The position numbers and the translations under genes are program-made. A stretch of 6,298 bases of DNA from Chloroflexota bacterium (lineage in GTDB: Bacteria > Chloroflexota > Anaerolineae > Promineifilales > Promineifilaceae), in assembly GCA_020353135.1 (NCBI GenBank), contig CP070688.1:797406-803703 (forward strand). The letters run 5' to 3'. Below the pieces are notes generated by a model. The model was given only the letters and a program-made list of their open reading frames with translations. It was not told the origin of the DNA and searched no databases. Below are positions 4,970 through 6,298 of this stretch, in pieces; positions within the stretch are counted from its first letter, which is position 1, and every line of letters starts with the position of its first letter.

Positions 4970-6298
4970 GTGACCAAGGAGAACGTGGCATACACGTCTT
5001 CTTCAATAGCCGCTGAGAGCAAGTGGCAGGCCTGCAACGGTCAACAGTTCCGCAAGCTGGTGCAGGCGGGGTTGATGGCATTGGATGAAAATCACCGCCA
5101 GGTCAACGACCTGAATGTGTTTCCGGTGCCAGACGGCGACACGGGCACCAATATGTTACTGACGATGCGCGCTGCATACAAGCGGATACAGGATAGCCAG
5201 GACGAGCACGTCGGTAAGGTGGCCCAGGAAGTGTCACACGGGGCCTTGATGGGCGCACGCGGTAATTCGGGCGTGATATTGAGCCAGATCTGGCGCGGCC
5301 TGGCCAACAGCCTGGAAGACAAAGAGACATTTGACGCGGCCGATCTTGCCGTGGCCTTGTCCGAAGCATCTGATACGGCCTACAAGGGCGTAATGCGGCC
5401 GGTGGAAGGCACGATTTTGACCGTCATCCGCGAGGGAGCAGAGGAAGCCCAAGACGCCCTCGGCAAGAGCAACGATCTGCGCTTCGTTCTGGCTCGCGTG
5501 GTCGAACGTTGTCAGCAGGCGCTGGCCCGCACGCCGGAAATGCTGTCGGTTCTGAAACAAGCCGGCGTGGTGGACGCCGGCGGCCAGGGATTGGTCCACA
5601 TCGTCGACGGTATGCTGCGTTATGTGCACGGCGAAATGTTCTATGGCGTTGAAACGCAGCTGGACGTCGACGTTCCGGCTCAGGCCAAGGCTGCTCCGGT
5701 CGAGGGTCTCGACAATCCCTATGACGTGCAATATCTGCTGATGGGCGAGAATCTGGATGTGATGACCGTACGCGAGCAGATCGACGCCATGGGCGACTCA
5801 ACGGTCGTGGTCGGCGACGAACGGACGATCAAGGTTCATATTCACGTCAAGGATCCAGGCGCACCTATCAGCTACGGCATTAGCCTTGGGCGCATCACGG
5901 ATGTGGTCGTCGAGAATATGCAGATGCAGATGGAAGATATCATCGGAGCGACCGCGCCAGGAATTGCGGCCGCCGAGGAGCAAATGGCGGCGGTAGGCAC
6001 CGACCGCATCGGCGTTGTGGCCGTGGCCGCCGGCGATGGATTGGCCCAGATCTTCCAAAGTCTTGGCGCGGCGGGCATCGTCAGCGGCGGGCAGAGCAAT
6101 AATCCAAGCACCGAGGAAATCTACGAGGTAGTGCAAGGGGCGCCGAACGACGAAATCATTATCTTGCCAAACAATAAGAATATCATTTTGGCCGCCGAAG
6201 CTGCTGGAGAACTGAGCGATAAGAGTGTTGCCGTCGTGCCGACTCGCACCGTGCCGCAAGGGATCTGCGCCCTGCTGGCCCTCGATCGTTTTGGTCAA
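4970..6298 (+). CDS. fakA: Fatty acid kinase catalytic subunit FakA / DAK2-domain protein YloV, 3' end beyond window
   Basis: FakA phosphorylates fatty acids carried by a FakB (DegV) protein using ATP, giving acyl-phosphate for phospholipid synthesis; it is cytosolic. The 443 codons here are most of a protein usually about 550 aa. The N-terminal DAK2/DhaL-like nucleotide domain has NVFPVPDGDTGTNM (49-62), with D55 and D57 as expected metal ligands, GARGNSGVILSQ (95-106), a VEGTILTVIREG helix and GVVDAGGQGL. The middle domain contains VHIHV, with H290 and H292 matching the zinc-binding His pair of FakA, but the usual Cys partner position reads PYDVQY with D252. AAGGAGG (4953-4959) lies 10 bases before GTG 4970; the in-frame ATG 4961 is only one base from it, so GTG is preferred. 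No fakB is visible, though it could lie downstream or elsewhere. Confidence 0.92.
   Translation, partial: MTKENVAYTSSSIAAESKWQACNGQQFRKLVQAGLMALDENHRQVNDLNVFPVPDGDTGTNMLLTMRAAYKRIQDSQDEHVGKVAQEVSHGALMGARGNSGVILSQIWRGLANSLEDKETFDAADLAVALSEASDTAYKGVMRPVEGTILTVIREGAEEAQDALGKSNDLRFVLARVVERCQQALARTPEMLSVLKQAGVVDAGGQGLVHIVDGMLRYVHGEMFYGVETQLDVDVPAQAKAAPVEGLDNPYDVQYLLMGENLDVMTVREQIDAMGDSTVVVGDERTIKVHIHVKDPGAPISYGISLGRITDVVVENMQMQMEDIIGATAPGIAAAEEQMAAVGTDRIGVVAVAAGDGLAQIFQSLGAAGIVSGGQSNNPSTEEIYEVVQGAPNDEIIILPNNKNIILAAEAAGELSDKSVAVVPTRTVPQGICALLALDRFGQ

Noticed and set aside
5020..5030. AAGTGGCAGGC in fakA matching the sequence after the second CTAAGTGGCA repeat
   Set aside because: It is inside coding sequence and only 11 bp long; most likely coincidence.
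5234..6298. Long minus-strand open frames opposite fakA (5234-5731 and 5798-6298)
   Set aside because: The plus strand has all FakA motifs in one frame; these are mirror frames caused by GC bias.

Overview
The window is ordinary-looking bacterial chromosome with fairly high GC, and it has no mobile element, RNA gene or CRISPR array that I can see. It carries a mevalonate kinase, a UbiA-type decaprenyl-phosphate phosphoribosyltransferase (DPPR synthase) and a zinc-ribbon-type (C+) ribosomal protein L28. It also has the Firmicutes-like block rpmB / asp23 / fakA. This mixture, with a bacterial mevalonate pathway, points to Chloroflexota (possibly Anaerolineae or Caldilineae, or an uncultured relative). 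The placement is inference from gene content only.

Layout: positions 1-2145 (minus strand) hold tex, an RNA-binding transcription accessory protein. Its reading frame is open and well conserved all the way to the left edge, except for one in-frame TAG at codon 39. That codon falls exactly where the family has the Lys of the conserved RYRKE motif, and it sits in a perfect inverted repeat. Divergent from tex, 2306-3178 and 3214-4161 (plus) encode the DPPR synthase and mevalonate kinase. These two probably form one transcript from a TATAAT promoter that contains an inverted repeat. Next comes rpmB (L28, minus, 4269-4451) with a clear intrinsic terminator. Then asp23/yloU (plus, 4591-4941) and the start of fakA/yloV (plus, 4970 to the right edge) form a second operon.

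How they fit together: mevalonate kinase feeds isoprenoid synthesis, and the DPPR synthase uses a long-chain polyprenyl phosphate, so the first operon joins isoprenoid supply to a lipid-linked sugar step. The second block keeps the rpmB divergent from yloU-yloV arrangement I know from Bacillus subtilis. FakA is the ATP-dependent fatty-acid kinase that acts with a FakB (DegV) carrier, and Asp23/Gls24 is its usual neighbour. The rpmB and asp23 promoters overlap at their -10 elements. The rpmB leader holds an 8-bp hairpin followed by a T-rich run, which could be an attenuator.

Most worth a second look are the single nonsense codon in an otherwise pristine tex with its quasipalindrome signature, the overlapping divergent promoters, and the rpmB leader hairpin. 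I did not find a convincing new multi-gene system in this window.
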